64,000 bases of DNA from Rosa chinensis. Taxonomy: Eukaryota; Streptophyta; Magnoliopsida; Rosales; Rosaceae. Location: contig NC_037089.1 of NCBI RefSeq assembly GCF_002994745.2, forward strand, positions 17,652,641 to 17,716,640. Direction: 5' to 3'. Positions 24,571 through 37,399 of the stretch are shown here, in pieces. The translations under genes and the position numbers were made by a program. The notes beneath the pieces are model-generated. The model was not told the DNA's origin. It saw only the letters and a program-made list of their open reading frames with translations, and did no database searches. Numbering within the stretch: the first letter of the stretch is position 1; each line of letters begins with the position of its first letter.

Positions 24571-25467
24571 TCCCTCTGTGCATTTTACCCACTAATGGAA
24601 ATAGACAGCGGAAACACTAAAATAGATAGCTAATTACTCAATTACCTTTATTAGCAAGTTTGATTATTCAACGCGCGAGGTGTCTGTGTTTTTTCACCTG
24701 GTTTTTTTTTTTTTTTACCACGAGAAAGAGTAAATAGTGGGGGGAGGTCAGGGGTAGTTCGGGAAGAAGGGGCAATTATTGTGACTCGGAGAGCGGGGTG
24801 GGGGAGGGGGACTGGGAAAGGGAAAGGTGGGTTAACTTATTACTGGGTTTGGTTTGGTTTGGTATCAGAAAAAGGAAATGGGAATAATGGTGGGAAGAGG
24901 AAGGGGTTACCAAAAATGTCCAATCCAAGAGTACGGGAAGAGGGCCACCTTTTGCCTCTTTCGTTCTTCCAGCGGACCATTGCCTCTTCCTATTCGCTGT
25001 ACCTCGTATTTTTAATCTCTCTCATTTCTCCCCACCACTCTCACATTTCGACTCGTGTGCTGCACTTCCTTGTCACTTAAAAAAAAAAAAAAAAATTTTA
25101 GTGGAGACTCCTAGTATTATTTCGGGATGTTCTCTTTATGCTTATTGTAATATGGGGTTCAGGTTTTACGTCTCCCCTTATATTCTGCAGTTTCATTAAT
25201 CAAGTCTTGAAGGCAGCCGCACCAGCCCATTTTCAAAATAATAATAATAATAATAATTTTGACAAGAACCTTGTCACTTTAAATTGTGCAACTTTTTTCT
25301 AGCCTTTGAAATACTTGCAACAATTGGATGGCAAATCACACTAAATTGAAGTCTGTTTCCAATATAACAGCTAAAAGTGAAAAATTCTCAATTATCTGAC
25401 TTAGTATTATAAATTTGATATTTTTAAAGATATCATAATTCCGGCGCTTTTTGAATTATAGTGATTT
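24571..25467. other. Intergenic DNA upstream of AP2
   Basis: No gene recognised. A G-rich stretch at 24738-24920 contains repeated GGTTTGGTTT; a short open frame there (24781-25080) has no recognisable features. An A run at 25080-25095 and an (AAT)n run at 25238-25256 are present. Confidence 0.4.
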
Positions 25468-25763
25468 GAGCAACTCCAACAGTTTCCTTATAATTTATGT
25501 ATTATAGGGAAGCAAAAGTCAAATATTAGCCTTTTTTTTCTTCTCCAACTCCAACAGATTCTCTATTTTACAACAATCTCTAAAATCTCCATAATTCTTC
25601 CTTAAAATTTTAGAGAACACCGTAAATTTAGAGAATTTGGTTTTCTCTTTCCTCATTATCTCTAAAATAGGGATAGTTATAGGGAATCTGTTGGAGCAAA
25701 AGAGCCTTATTTTTTCCTAAAATAGAGAAAAATCAAAATATGGGGAAGCTGTTGGAGTTGTTC
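25468..25763. mobile_element. MITE with GAGCAACTCCAACAG ends
   Basis: A 296 bp element begins GAGCAACTCCAACAGTTTCC and ends GGAAGCTGTTGGAGTTGTTC, an inverted terminal repeat of about 20 bp. AACTCCAACAGATTCTC and GAATCTGTTGGAG form a second inverted pair inside. It is non-coding. This end sequence is common among plant DNA-transposon MITEs; the superfamily is not settled because no clear target duplication is visible. Confidence 0.75.
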
Positions 25764-26843
25764 TACGCAAGTGTAACGAGATGCTATCATTTTCATTTCA
25801 AAAATTATTATCTTCACCTGAAAAACTATGAACACTTGAACGTAACGATATATGAGCACAAATAAAATTAGTGTTCATGACTAAAAGCTATCGTCCCAAA
25901 AACAGAATCTATCGTCTCCAACCTAAGTTCTATTTGGGCATGCACTGGAAAAAAAAATTGAACGGAAAAAACTTATTTTTCCTTATGTTTTGTAGCTCTA
26001 AAATAAATTACAAACATTATCCACATTATATCATAATTAATCTTTCAAGAAAATAGTAATTGGAAAGTGAGATGTTTTAAACCCTGAAGAGATAAGTGTG
26101 TGAGTTTATATTAATTACTAACTCAATGTTGAAACCAGCTCAGATAGGCTGAGAGATAGATTTGTAGATTAAGAGATACCATAATGGAAGGTCATTTCTC
26201 TTGTCTAATGGTCAAAACATCACAAGCGTTCAGGTTTAGAGATAATGAAAGATATTACAAATAATGGTAGACTTATCAAAAGACACGACTAAATAGTCAT
26301 TACTTAATCATTTTCACTTGATTTTATAACACAATAAATATAAACATAGACAACGAGTACATATTTTTAATTATAAACCTTTTGAATTATATCATATAAT
26401 AGATGCTCAACAGAGGAATGAATGACAAATTCAAGTAAAACAAAACTACTGGATACCATTCTTGAACAAGCACATACTATGAGGCATTACGTGAAATTAA
26501 TGTGGCAAGATTGCAAATGAAGGTACGTGTTTTAATATACTAAGAAAGTTTATGCTGAAGAAGTGCTAAGTGTGATATGCCCTAGCAAACCTCCAAGCCC
26601 TAGTGTTAAGGGTAAGGAGAAAATTTAGTTTATTTTCATTTGAACTTTGCCTATTTACTTGTTTTTGGTAACATAGTTTATAGGCTTTCTTACATAAGTG
26701 AGCATGGATACCGTCAAATGATCGGACATAATATATGTATTGCTGTGGTTTACCACAAACTCTTTAATTATCTACTCATAGATGGTAGATGAAGAATATG
26801 TAATGGTCCTTTCTGACTTCAGTATTAATATATCAACATGATA
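25764..26843. other. AT-rich intergenic DNA, nothing recognised
   Basis: No ORF with protein-like composition, no RNA gene and no terminal repeat seen. Confidence 0.45.
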
Positions 26844-26994
26844 TTCTTAAAAGGGTTCTTGACCCAAAGCACCAAAATAAGGGAAAGTTATCTCACTTAC
26901 CCCAATAAGAGATTTTTATTCCCATTAACACAATTTAAAAGAAAATGACAAATATGCCCTCAGCTTAATTAATATACTACAACACTGCCATCCG

Positions 26995-27111
<117 letters not shown>

Positions 27112-27199
27112 GCCGGATTACGAACCCGACGTCTCCAACACCAGCTCGCTCCACTACGGAGGCTCCGGTGAGCTAGCGACGGCGTGTTCGTCTGGGCTG

Positions 27200-27460
27200 A
27201 GCGAGGCAAGTCTTCCTCCTGGAGCGGCGGAACCCTAAGAAGGACGACGGCGTCATCGCTAGGATCTCCCAGTCACCTCCGACGCCGGCTAAGTTGCCAA
27301 GAAGCTGCTGAAGAGCACCGGTAAGGGCGCCTGGATCTTCGGCACCACCTTCCTCATCCTCGTCGACCCTCTCATCATCGAGATGGACCGCAAGCAACAG
27401 CTCACCGAGCTCAAGTTCCAGCAGGCCAACATCCTCGACACCTCCGCCGGCTCGCTCATT
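27200..27460 (+). pseudogene. Captured fragment of TOM9 (plant TOM22), mitochondrial import receptor subunit
   Basis: TOM9 is the small plant counterpart of TOM22 in the outer-membrane import complex. One frame from 27222 reads ERRNPKKDDGVIARISQS. After a frame change the second reads DAG, a stop, then VAKKLLKSTGKGAWIFGTTF and LILVDPLIIEMDRKQQLTEL, the transmembrane segment and following acidic/polar tail typical of TOM9-2. Defects are a frameshift near 27275, a stop in place of a codon near 27291, and an aspartate (LVDP) inside the membrane segment. The fragment has no introns, and its GC-rich codons contrast with the AT-rich surroundings. It sits inside Mutator-like copy A, so transposon capture is the simplest origin. 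Family assignment is from recalled motifs. Confidence 0.75.
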
Positions 27461-27729
27461 CGGCGATCAAGTCAAATCGGGCCGGGTTCGAGCAATCGGG
27501 TACCTTACCGTTTCATTTACTAGAGAGTAGTGGCTGGGCTTGCAATCAAGTCGCCGGCAGATCTCGATGATGAGCTCCTCGAGGAGACACATTGATTCGA
27601 TCATGGCCTCCGCCTCATCTCCTCTCTCCTCTCCTTTTTTTTTTTTTTTTGAGTATGGTGGCAGAAGGCCTATAAGGAGAGAAAAAGAAATGTTCTATTG
27701 AGAGGTAATAAAGGGTTATTTAAGAGCAA

Positions 27730-28090
27730 TAGACGTCTATTAAGGGGCAATAGACGTTTTAAATTGATGTAATCTCCTCGTTTTTTTCTTTTAATCAAAG
27801 GCCTATTGGGGGCAATAGACATCTATTGGGGGGCAATATATGGCTGATAGTTGTCTATTGGGGGGCAATACATGGCTGATAGTCGTCTATTGGGAGGGCA
27901 ATACATGGTTAATAGACGTCTATTGGGGGACAATACATGGTTGATAGACGTCTATTGCCCCCCAATAGACGTCTATTGGGGGGCAATACATGACTGATAG
28001 TCGTCTATTGGGGGGCAATACATGGCTGATAGTCGTCTATTGAGGGGCAATAGACGTCTATTAGGGGGCAATAGACGTCTATTGGGGGCA
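27730..28090. repeat. Tandem field of ~32 bp units with GACGTC palindromes
   Basis: Units resemble TCTATTGGGGGGCAATACATG followed by GCTGATAGTCG and recur at least six times. CAATAGACGTCTATTG, a perfect 16-bp palindrome, occurs at 27963-27978 and 28069-28084, with one-base variants at 27730 and 28048. The same palindrome appears in copy B at 45786-45801. The repeated subterminal position suggests transposon-encoded binding sites. Confidence 0.85.
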
Positions 28091-28094
28091 AAAA

Positions 28095-28225
28095 AACTTT
28101 CCGGTGGGTGGTAGCCGGTGATCGGAATCCGGCGGCCGGTGATCGGATTCCGGCGACCGGATTCCGGCGGCCGGTGATCGGAATCCTGCGGCCGGTGACC
28201 GGATTCCGGCGGCCGGTGACGGGCT
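28095..28225. repeat. CCGG-rich minisatellite
   Basis: Repeats of GGCGGCCGGTGATCGGATTCC and variants occur at irregular 17-30 bp spacing. A less regular relative (CACCGTTCACC, GATTCCGATCACCGG) lies in copy B at 45655-45750. Confidence 0.75.
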
Positions 28226-28456
28226 CCGGCGAAGTCTCCCATGGTTTCTCTCTCTTCTATTTTCTCTCTCTCTCTCTCTAAGTAACAAGGAGGTGAGGGT
28301 AAAATGGTATTAAAAAAAAATTAAAAACAAAAAAAAAGGTATTAGGGAAGACTCCCTTAGAGTGTATTGGGTAAGAGAGAATTAAAAAAACTTAATGGGG
28401 TAAGTGGGAAAAAAATCCCTAGAAATGGGGTAAATGGACAAAAGCCCTTCTTAAAA

Positions 28457-30608
28457 AAAATATGTATAATAGATGCTCTTTATTCAAGAATTATAGATCC
28501 AACAATAGTATAAACCGGGGCACCCGACTTATACTTCTTATTGCAACCCTCACTTGGTTTGTCCTACACAATAGTATAAACCAGCTCGAGAAACTGAGTC
28601 AAGAATTGGACAAGAAATCTCAAACTATTGGGCCAGGTCAGGAGGCTCCACTACATCAATTCTATAGAGGGAGTGAAGACCATATTTCATTGAGTCGACT
28701 TCGATCTCACAGCCAAATCCTATAAGATCACTCGAAACAACCAGCAGAGAGATGCTAACAAATCCATCTGGCGAGCATGGGAGATTGGAATAGTATAGAT
28801 CAAGTTTAGACATCGTAAATCCAAAAAGGACCAACAATTAATGATGGATGGATGCGAGATTAGGGCCTAAAAGACAAAAGAATTGTTGAAGTCAAACCCA
28901 CCATGATACAAACCCTGTCATTATAGAACCGAGTACAAGTTGCTAAGACTCGATCATAATCATCTTTAGAGAAAAAATGAACATGGAAGCAACTATAATC
29001 CTTTCACTAAACATTATACTGCTTCAAGAAGCTGAGATTTGGCTCATCGATCATTCATAAAAGTTGAAGCATTCGCTTATTACTACAGAATAATAGATGA
29101 TACAAAGAAACAAAAGCATTAGAAAACACCTAATCGTCATTGAAGTTTTTCATATCAATTGTTGTCAAAGCTTAAACATAAGCAAAACAAACTGTCATTC
29201 GTTTAATTTATGTTGTGGATAATAGAGGATAATGCTTTATACATTAAAGCCCTAGAAAGTTCTTATGAAACCTTAGTCATTTTTAAGCTTAATTACCAAA
29301 GGAATGAAGAGTTGGCCAAAAAAATTACCCTAGGAAAATGAAAATTCAATTAGAGGACGTGGGAGAGTTTGTGCAATTGTGTGCCAAGAGGGAAACAAAT
29401 ATGGTATAGGAAGGGTTAGAAAAGGGTGGTCACGTTATAAGGCACCAGACAAAATTCCCAAAAGCCCCAAAACGTCTAATCCTTAACATCTCATCATCCT
29501 TATTCATTTCATTTCATGATGCATATACAAACCTTCCAATAATGGAAGTGGGACGAGGCTTTCGTTCAAGAGGTTATTTTCCCCAAGTGGAAACAGTTCC
29601 TTCAACGTGGGCCTACCACTCTCATTCAATTATGTTGGCCCAGGCCCACCTATCGCTCTCCCTATCCTTTCATAGGCCCACAACCTCTATTATCCTTAAC
29701 CTAATCGCAACGTGTACCGGCTGGATATTTCCGACATTATTCTTTTTTATTATTACCAGTAGAATCAAAACTTTAATTTTGCGAAATTGGGTGGTTGACA
29801 TGTGTTGAACTGTTGACCATCCCATGGGACCTAAAAAGATCTTAATATTTTTTAAATGGAAACATCATTTTACAAATAAATAATATGAGCGAAATTACAT
29901 AAAATAACTAATCATTCAAGATTACGACATAAGAAATCATATTTAACTAATCCTCTTATGATATTGCGAGCGTGACACAAAAAACATTGACTTTAAGACT
30001 AGAAATCAGAATTGTTTGAGCTTCACAAAATAATTAAAAATAAAAAAGGAAAATGAAGTGACTATTACTATTGTTAGCAATATGTCAATGACAAAAGCAA
30101 GAAGACACCCATTGCCACCCACAAGTTCTAGAATGTAGTCTCCTAAAAAATAAAAATAATAAAAAATTATAAAATGTAGTTGCATACCAATTTGGGATTT
30201 CACCTACTAGATCACAAAATTTACTTTATTTTACAAAAGCTTTAATACTATGACTAAATTTAATTAGGTACCCATTTCCTAATTTGGAATATGGGCTTCA
30301 TTAAAGTTACCGGTTTCACCAAGCAAATGTACTAAACTTCAACTTTGTATTAAATGTGGATTATCTATGAAGGAACTCATATTCCTAATCCTAATCTTGA
30401 CTTTTAAGTTAATTGTTTGCTTACTTTAATAAACAAAAACATAGGCATAGACATCTAGGTGAATAGGAAGCCTATAGAAAGTGACGAAGGGTATCATAAT
30501 ATTTATGGGATTTAACTCTTAAGTTTGTTCAAGTATAAAGACCAATGTGTATGCTTAATATAAGATATGTCATTGTTATGAACTACAAGAGGGAGTTTGG
30601 AAATACAT
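28457..30608. other. Intergenic DNA, nothing recognised
   Basis: Mixed AT-rich sequence. A mildly open plus-strand frame at 28462-28725 has no family features. No RNA gene, no transposon ends and no exon-like run detected. Confidence 0.4.
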
Positions 30609-30657
30609 ATCAAGTAACTCAAGTTTTTTTTTTTGAGAAGATCAAGTAACTCAAGTT
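30609..30657 (-). repeat. 17-bp target duplication around a poly(T)-only insert
   Basis: ATCAAGTAACTCAAGTT occurs at 30609-30625 and 30641-30657. Between them lie nine T followed by GAGAAG. On the minus strand the insert reads CTTCTC plus poly(A), as if only a retroposon tail was copied. Confidence 0.75.
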
Positions 30658-30862
30658 AGAGCAGTAGTTATGTATAAGCATGAATTATTAGGAAATTTTT
30701 TTCGTGATGAACAGTTATTTTAACAAAATTAATATTAGGTGCCTTGATTGCAACTCTCAATTTAACAAAAAAACGTATGTACCCAAGTCGATTGATTGGA
30801 GATGTCAAATGTGCCATATTGATTACGTTGAGTCTACTTATTTTAAGTTCAAGTTCACATGT

Positions 30863-31047
30863 GTAACTCCAGGTGTGGAACCCCCACACCCGGGTTCGAA
30901 TCTCGTCGACGCTTATTGGAGTTAAATCCCAATATATTCTTGATGGCCAGGGGGGAGGAAGCGTTTTGACAAGATCCCCCGAGCACGGATTAGTCTCTGG
31001 GCCTAGGAAGCTTTTGAGGACACCGTGTGATTGACAAATAAAAAAAA
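30863..31047 (+). mobile_element. tRNA-derived SINE
   Basis: The 12-mer AAGTTCACATGT flanks the insert (30851-30862 and 31048-31059). The 5' region has the RNA polymerase III B box GGGTTCGAATC at 30893-30903, preceded by an A-box-like GTAACTCCAGGTGTGG. The body has GATCCCCCGAGCAC and GGGCCTAGGAAGC, and ends in an A tail. Length about 185 bp, typical for a SINE; no coding. Confidence 0.88.
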
Positions 31048-31534
31048 AAGTTCACATGTTCAAACAGAATTAAAACATGACAACTATTTTCATAAGTGCT
31101 ACCTAACATTTTAATTAGCAACTAACAAATCACTGTGGTATGTTCAGTCTATGAGTTTTTTCCTCCTTACGTATTATTACCAACAAATGTGCTAAATGAA
31201 ATTTAGTTATAAGAAGAAAAGAAAAAACAATTAGAAAATGGGAATGACATGAATCAAACCTTTCTGGTCACAGGCCCGGACTTGAGATTTTGAGACTTGA
31301 GGCGAAAAATAAAAATGGGCATACATTTTTTTTATAGAAAAGAAAAAAAAAGTCAAAAAAAAATATTTACAAAAACAATTGAAAAGAAAATTAAATACAT
31401 AACAGAAATGAGATTCGAACCTAGTCTAGGAGTAACATAAAGGAAAGGAATGCAACTTGCCAACTAAATCAATCTTATTATTTGGTAAAAGACTTACATT
31501 TTATTTACTTAATAATTTTATGAAAAAGACTTCA

Positions 31535-31703
31535 GTACATTAATGTACCAATACATCAAGTAGACTAGTTCAATACAGAGGTAGACTAGCTCAGTACAAG
31601 GGTAGACAAACTTTATGCATAAGTAGACTAGTCTACCCATGTACTGAGCTAGTCTACCTCTGTATTGAACTAGTCTATTTGATGTATCGGTACATTAATG
31701 TAC
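31535..31703. mobile_element. Small palindromic foldback element
   Basis: GTACATTAATGTAC, itself a palindrome, sits at both ends (31535-31548 and 31690-31703). The arms (ATACATCAAGTAGACTAGTTC on the left and its near complement on the right) pair along nearly the whole 169 bp, with a short loop near 31610. The transcript or single strand would form one long hairpin. Confidence 0.8.
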
Positions 31704-33047
31704 CGTAGACGATCCATTTTTTAAATACCTCTAGAAAAAGAAATATTATGCCCCGACGAGACACCGAGCCTGAGACAGCAGACTTACGAGCCTCATGTCA
31801 GATCCAACTTTGTCTGGTCGTGTGAGGAAAGTTCAATATGCATTTTAAGAATTTTAAGCTATTACATACGCTCCAAAACTTTTGTATCTCTAAATAAAGT
31901 TTCATACTAGTCACTAAAAACTTAGTGAAGCCGTAAAGAGCTATGGAGCAATACAAATAACTATATATTGTATTTTTATGCGTACACGTACAACAACCGG
32001 TGGTCTTTGACTTGAATTGAAGACCTTTCCCTTATGCTGCTAGATCGATCAAATGATTATGTGCAAATAACCATGTCATAGATTCCTTACTCTAATAATC
32101 AACAAAGCTTGTTTTAACGAAGTTCTTGTTGTTTCTATTTTAACGTGGAATTCGTTATATAATTTCCTTTCCTTTCTTTTTCTTAACTCATCTTCTAACA
32201 TCGTAACATGATCTTAATGGTCCTTTCACAATTAACATTAATATGGTTGATGCGGAGGTCCCCAACATGAATTAATGATTCCATTATTCTATACCTCACC
32301 TAAGAAGATTAGAGAAGGGAGAAACAAAAGTCATATACCTAACTTATGCATCACATCCACCAAAGTAAACAGCAAGCCTATGGCACCATACAAACCCTAC
32401 CTTCATAAAATATGAATTTGCATAAAGCTACACATAAGAAACAACAAAAGACATTATCAAATTGCACCATGTGTTTATGGACACCAATGAAGTTGAATGT
32501 TAAGACAAATTTGATATCATTTATATATTATATATTGGCCATTTCGCTTTGGTCTACTTGCTATAAATAGGAGATTTTTTTTTTTTGTCAAACTATAAAA
32601 AGGATATTTTAACGATAGTATCATCAAACATATTTTAATACTTGGAATCAAATATTTCATACATTTCTAAAAATAAGCCTAGTGGGATCACAACTCTTGC
32701 TTCTTCTGGGAGATGACGAGTTGTCCAAGATTTCTGTCGACATCCTCATCAACATAACCGATTCTCGTGGGTTGACCTAAAAAATCTCATGACTTATACT
32801 CAAAATATGTTAAATGTATATGATATAATAAAACACTAAAATAAAGTTATTTTGATAAAATTGATGGATTGCCGACATCTTTTGGTTTGTGATGATAAAA
32901 GTGATTCACAGATTTATTTACTAATTGAAGGTTTTAAACATCTTTGGATCATAGCGAAGTATTCTTCAAAAGTATTGTTATTTCATCTTATCAATATATG
33001 AACGATATTTAAAATATTAATAAAACTAGATTATAAAATATTGATAT
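31704..33047. other. Intergenic DNA with one poly(T) minimal insertion
   Basis: No gene recognised. At 32561-32575 and 32593-32607 an imperfect 15-mer (CTATAAATAGGAGAT / CTATAAAAAGGATAT, 13 of 15) encloses eleven T plus GTCAAA. Confidence 0.45.
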
Positions 33048-33285
33048 TGTTTAAGGAAAATAGAAATTGGGAAAAAATTGAGTCGTACTTTCATTGATAA
33101 TAGGAGGCCTCTTTATATAGAGGATTATAAGACATAGAATCAGAGTTGTACAAGGAAAGATAATAGTACAATTAATCGGATATCTATGAATATCTCCGAG
33201 AATATCTCTAATTCAAAACCTTATTACAACTAGATCAAATAAGCTAGAGTTTGGGCCAGACACATATTCTGGATTTACTTGAACA
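33048..33285 (-). repeat. 3' LTR of the complete copia element
   Basis: 238 bp, TG...CA; compared with the 5' LTR it carries scattered substitutions and small indels (for example ATAATAGGAGGCC against ATAATAGGGAGCT). It contains the TATATAGAGGATTA promoter-like word. Confidence 0.92.
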
Positions 33286-33479
33286 CACCCCTTTTGTGTC
33301 GCCCAAACGTAGTGCTCCTCTCGTTGCCTCATTAAAAACCTTACCGAGTAACAAAAACCTTGTAGGACAAAAATAACCTCGGTCGAATGGGGAAAAAAGC
33401 ACAACACACCCTTTACGTTTTGAGACTATACATGTAGACATCTCCCCCTGATGTCTGCATCTCCCCCTGATGACTATAT

Positions 33480-36400
33480 ATGGTCATGGTAGTTCGAATA
33501 ACTTCCGCAAACAATCCTACCAACATGTTTTTCGAAAGTGGAATTTAGACAATGACTTAGTGAGCAAGTCTGCCACACTGTCCTTATATCGAACCTAGTT
33601 CACTTTGATCTTGAGGAAAGTCTGTTGTTGCTAATTATGCTTGGTGTTGTCGCTTTTGATGTAGCCATGCTTCATTCGTTCAAAACAAGCAGCACTATCC
33701 TAAATGCTCATAGGCTCATCTGTGGTAGACTTCAAATCACAATTGTTCGAACATGCGGAATTATGGATCTAATCCATATACATTCACAAATTGCTTCGTG
33801 AAAAGCAATAGTCTCAGCATGGTTCGAAGAACTAGCGACTAGGGTCTGTTCTGCAGACCTCCAAGATATCACGGTCTTTTACCCATGGTGAACACTTAAC
33901 CACTTTCGGAATGACCTTTGTGTGGGTCAGAGAGATACCCAATATCAGCAAAACCTTCCAAAACACATGTCATTTTAGGATGGGGATAGTGGACGCAGGC
34001 CAGTGTTGGCGGCGTTCCTGGTGTGTGATGGGTCCAAATCCATCATCTCTCTATAGGGATAGAACAAGCTCATATCAATCGTACATCTCAAGTACCGAAA
34101 GATATCTTTTACACCAATCCAATGGCGTCGTGTTGGCACAAAGCTATATCTAGCTAACAAGTTCATGACAAATGAGATGTCCGGTTTTGTGCATTGGGGT
34201 AAGTACAATAATGCGCCTATTGTACTTAAGTATGACGCTTTTGCCTCTAGCACATCTTCGCCATCATCCTTCAGACGAAGATGATCATTTTCAGGATCAA
34301 GACTACGGATGATCATAGGGGTGCTTGAAGGCTTGACCTTGTCAAAATGCCTAAGCATCTATCAACACGATGCTCAAGTTCCAAACCGAGACATAATCCT
34401 GTTCTCCCAAAATCCTTTATCTCAAACTCGGATTTCAAGTGTACAGTGGTTTCCCTTAACTTTTTAAGGGCTTCCAATGAAGATCATGTCCAACATGAAC
34501 CGCGATAGAACTTGTTATGGAAACGCGTGGGCATATCCCTTCCCAATCAAGTAGTCACTTTAGTGAGCATTTTAACCTTATTGTAAACGCGCTCAGTGGT
34601 CTAGAGCCACTTGACTTGGGTAAATGAAGTTGACCATGAACCTTCATGTACATTTCGTATCTAGATCCCTATAGAGATACGTAGTGACAACATTTGTAAG
34701 CTGCATGTTTAGTTATTCGGAAACTACCAAACTGATAGGGTAGTGGAGTGCAACGACATCCATTACGAGAAAATATGTCTCATCGTAGTCGATTCCAGGG
34801 CGTTTTGTGAGTAGCCTTGCGCCATAAGGCGGGATTACTATCTCTTTTTCTCAACACTCTTTCTAACAAAGACCCATTAGTCAACAGGTTTTATGTTAGG
34901 ATGTGTTGGCATCGCTGGCTAAAAAACCTTCATCTTCGTTAGAGAATCCAACTTAACTTGGATCGCATCTTTCCATTTAGGCCAAATCTCTCTACGTTGG
35001 CATTCATTCATCAACGGAGCGTGGTTCGATATCATCAGACTAAAAAAACTCATGCACAACGAAATGCGCAACTACATCATTAATTATGATGGAGTTTCTA
35101 TCCCACGTCTCATGTACACTAGTGTAATTTTCATAGAGCTCTATATTATCAGGAATAGGTTCTGACATTGAGGCGTCCCCCAACGATAACCATAATCCGG
35201 AAGATTCTCATGAGACAGATTTTGAGTGTTGATGATCCAAGGATTGAGTTGTGCCAAAATATCATTCGAACCCACGGGCCTCCTACGTATCCTAGCTGGG
35301 GCATGGCCTGTAACGCCAGAGTGCCACTCTCTATGGCATTGGCGCCATGCTTTCCTCCATGTAGGGTGGCGCTACGTTCTCTAATAGGGACGTCCATCCT
35401 TGCAGGCATGTTTGCAGTAGATATGTGTGATCTCGTCACTTTAATAGGGATTGAGATGAGACATAGTGGGGATAGACTACGACAATTTCTGGCGTTCCTG
35501 CTGAACATCATTCGTGTTCTTATCTCCCCCTAACGACGGGAAGACTGTCTCATCAAAATGACAATCCGCAAGACATGAGGTAAAGAGATCGCCTAGCAAG
35601 GGCATTAAGTGGCGGACGATTGTTGGAATCTCAAATCTAACTTACTTGCCCATTCGTCTGTAAGGACCCATCATAGAGCACTATAGCGGTGCAATTGGCA
35701 CATAAATAGCACACTCAAATATGCGTAAGTACGATACTTGTACCCAGTCAGTAGTTGTAATGCAGAGGTAGATTGAGTGGCGGTGGGTCGTAGACGAAGT
35801 AGCATAGCTGCATGCGATATTGCATCACTGCAAGCGAATATAAGGAGATGGGTGCGCATTACCAATGTCCAGACTACCATCGTAGTCGTTTCCGCAAGAC
35901 TATTTGGGTGTGTTCATGAGAATATGATATCCAACATCAGTCCTAATGCAATAACCATCGAAAGTCTTTGATGTAAACTCTCTAACAATGTCAAATCCAA
36001 TTGACTGAATAAGATGATCTAGGAAGTGAGCCCGTTGTCATATAATATGTGCTAAGAGTGTAGCATAAGCAGCATTTACAGGTGAACAATGACACAACAC
36101 GTGACTAGCGTGTTTGCGTGTCAACCAACATCATGAGATATTTAAACGTTCGCAAGTTGGTTGAGTTAGTCCACAGAATCCCCATGGATTCTATGTAAGA
36201 ACAGAATGAGAATTGTCATATCTTTTGCATAGGACAGTTTCAGTCCTAATTTCCCTATAGAACTGGCTTTGTAAAACTAGCGAGAGACTTTAGAAGCAAC
36301 CAATGAGGATTTTGACTGGGCCTGAGCGTCTGAAATGCTATTTGAAGTAAAGTTGGTGATTGCAGCATCACCTAGGGCGCCATCACCATGATGGACACCA

Positions 36401-36780
36401 TCCATGGCATCATGGATAGGGACTGTGTCAGCCCAAGGCTGGTGGCGGACGACTGCGGCGGCGGTCACACTTAGTCCAGGAATCAACTTTTGATTCATGC
36501 TTTGTTTCGCTCAAGAGAATGGATGTCCGTGTAAAGTCTTTAGTAGACGGATCATCATATCTTGACCAGGATGACCTATCCTGTCGTGATAAAGCCAATA
36601 TGTATCTAAATCCAAGATATATTCTCTCATAATTTTATTGGATTTAATAGCTCGAATAGTGACATAAAATCCACTAGAGAGACACATAAACTTCTCTAAG
36701 ATGCGCCTTTGTTCGCAATCATTAGAGGTATTGCAAAGGAACTCATTTCCGTTCTCTACATGCAATTTCGCATGGAATCC
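33480..36780 (-). pseudogene. pol of the complete copia element
   Basis: Pre-integrase HDRIGHPGQDMMIRLLKTLH (around 36590-36520). Integrase remnants include LLTGYKYRT at about 35740. The RT C-terminal part (34358-33975) includes KPSSTPMIIRSL, YLSTIGALLYLPQCTKPDIS and DIFRYLRCTIDMSLFYP. RNase H C-terminus near 33490-33590 reads like DSVADLLTKSLSKSTFEKHV. Stops and shifts are frequent. Confidence 0.8.
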
Positions 36781-37399
36781 GTTGGCTATTTATAAGGTAC
36801 GATTTGCCCTAGGAGTGTAGAGAGTTTGTGTGACAGTAATCAAGGTGCCATTTGGCAAGGGGAACTTAGGCTATTCCATGTCCTTGAATTAATACTGATG
36901 GCCCAGCCATCATAGTCAAAAAGTAATATGCTCATAAACAAAATAGAGTCATAATGAAAAGAACTCGAAATTTTATTCATAAGCCAACGGAGTATATCAT
37001 TGTCTCTTAACCATTAGGAGAATCTAATCCAAATGCTAGCTAATGCAAAACAAAGGTACTCGTTTGACTTCTTTAGGTAACTCCAAAATAAATATGACCA
37101 GGTGAGTAGAGAGATGTCGGTGGAGCAAACCTCGCTTAAGTACCACTTATCTCAAAACCTTCCTAGACATCATACTCATTTTAGATGAGCCTATGTGAAG
37201 AAAAACTAAACCAATGACATTTACTACAAAGTATATGGCAATTGCCTATTACTTCTCTTGGAAAAATAAAGACTTAAACAGAATTGGCGATCTATTGATC
37301 TCAGCTAGATTTGTAGTCTTAAACCCTTCACACTAGATCATCTTCTTGATCTTCTTGTTTCACATAGTGAGCTTCTCTTGCTTCACAATATGCTTTGTA

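Noticed and set aside
27790..28090. Regular short repeats resembling a CRISPR array
   Set aside because: Units are directly tandem without unique spacers, in a plant transposon, so this is a transposon tandem repeat.
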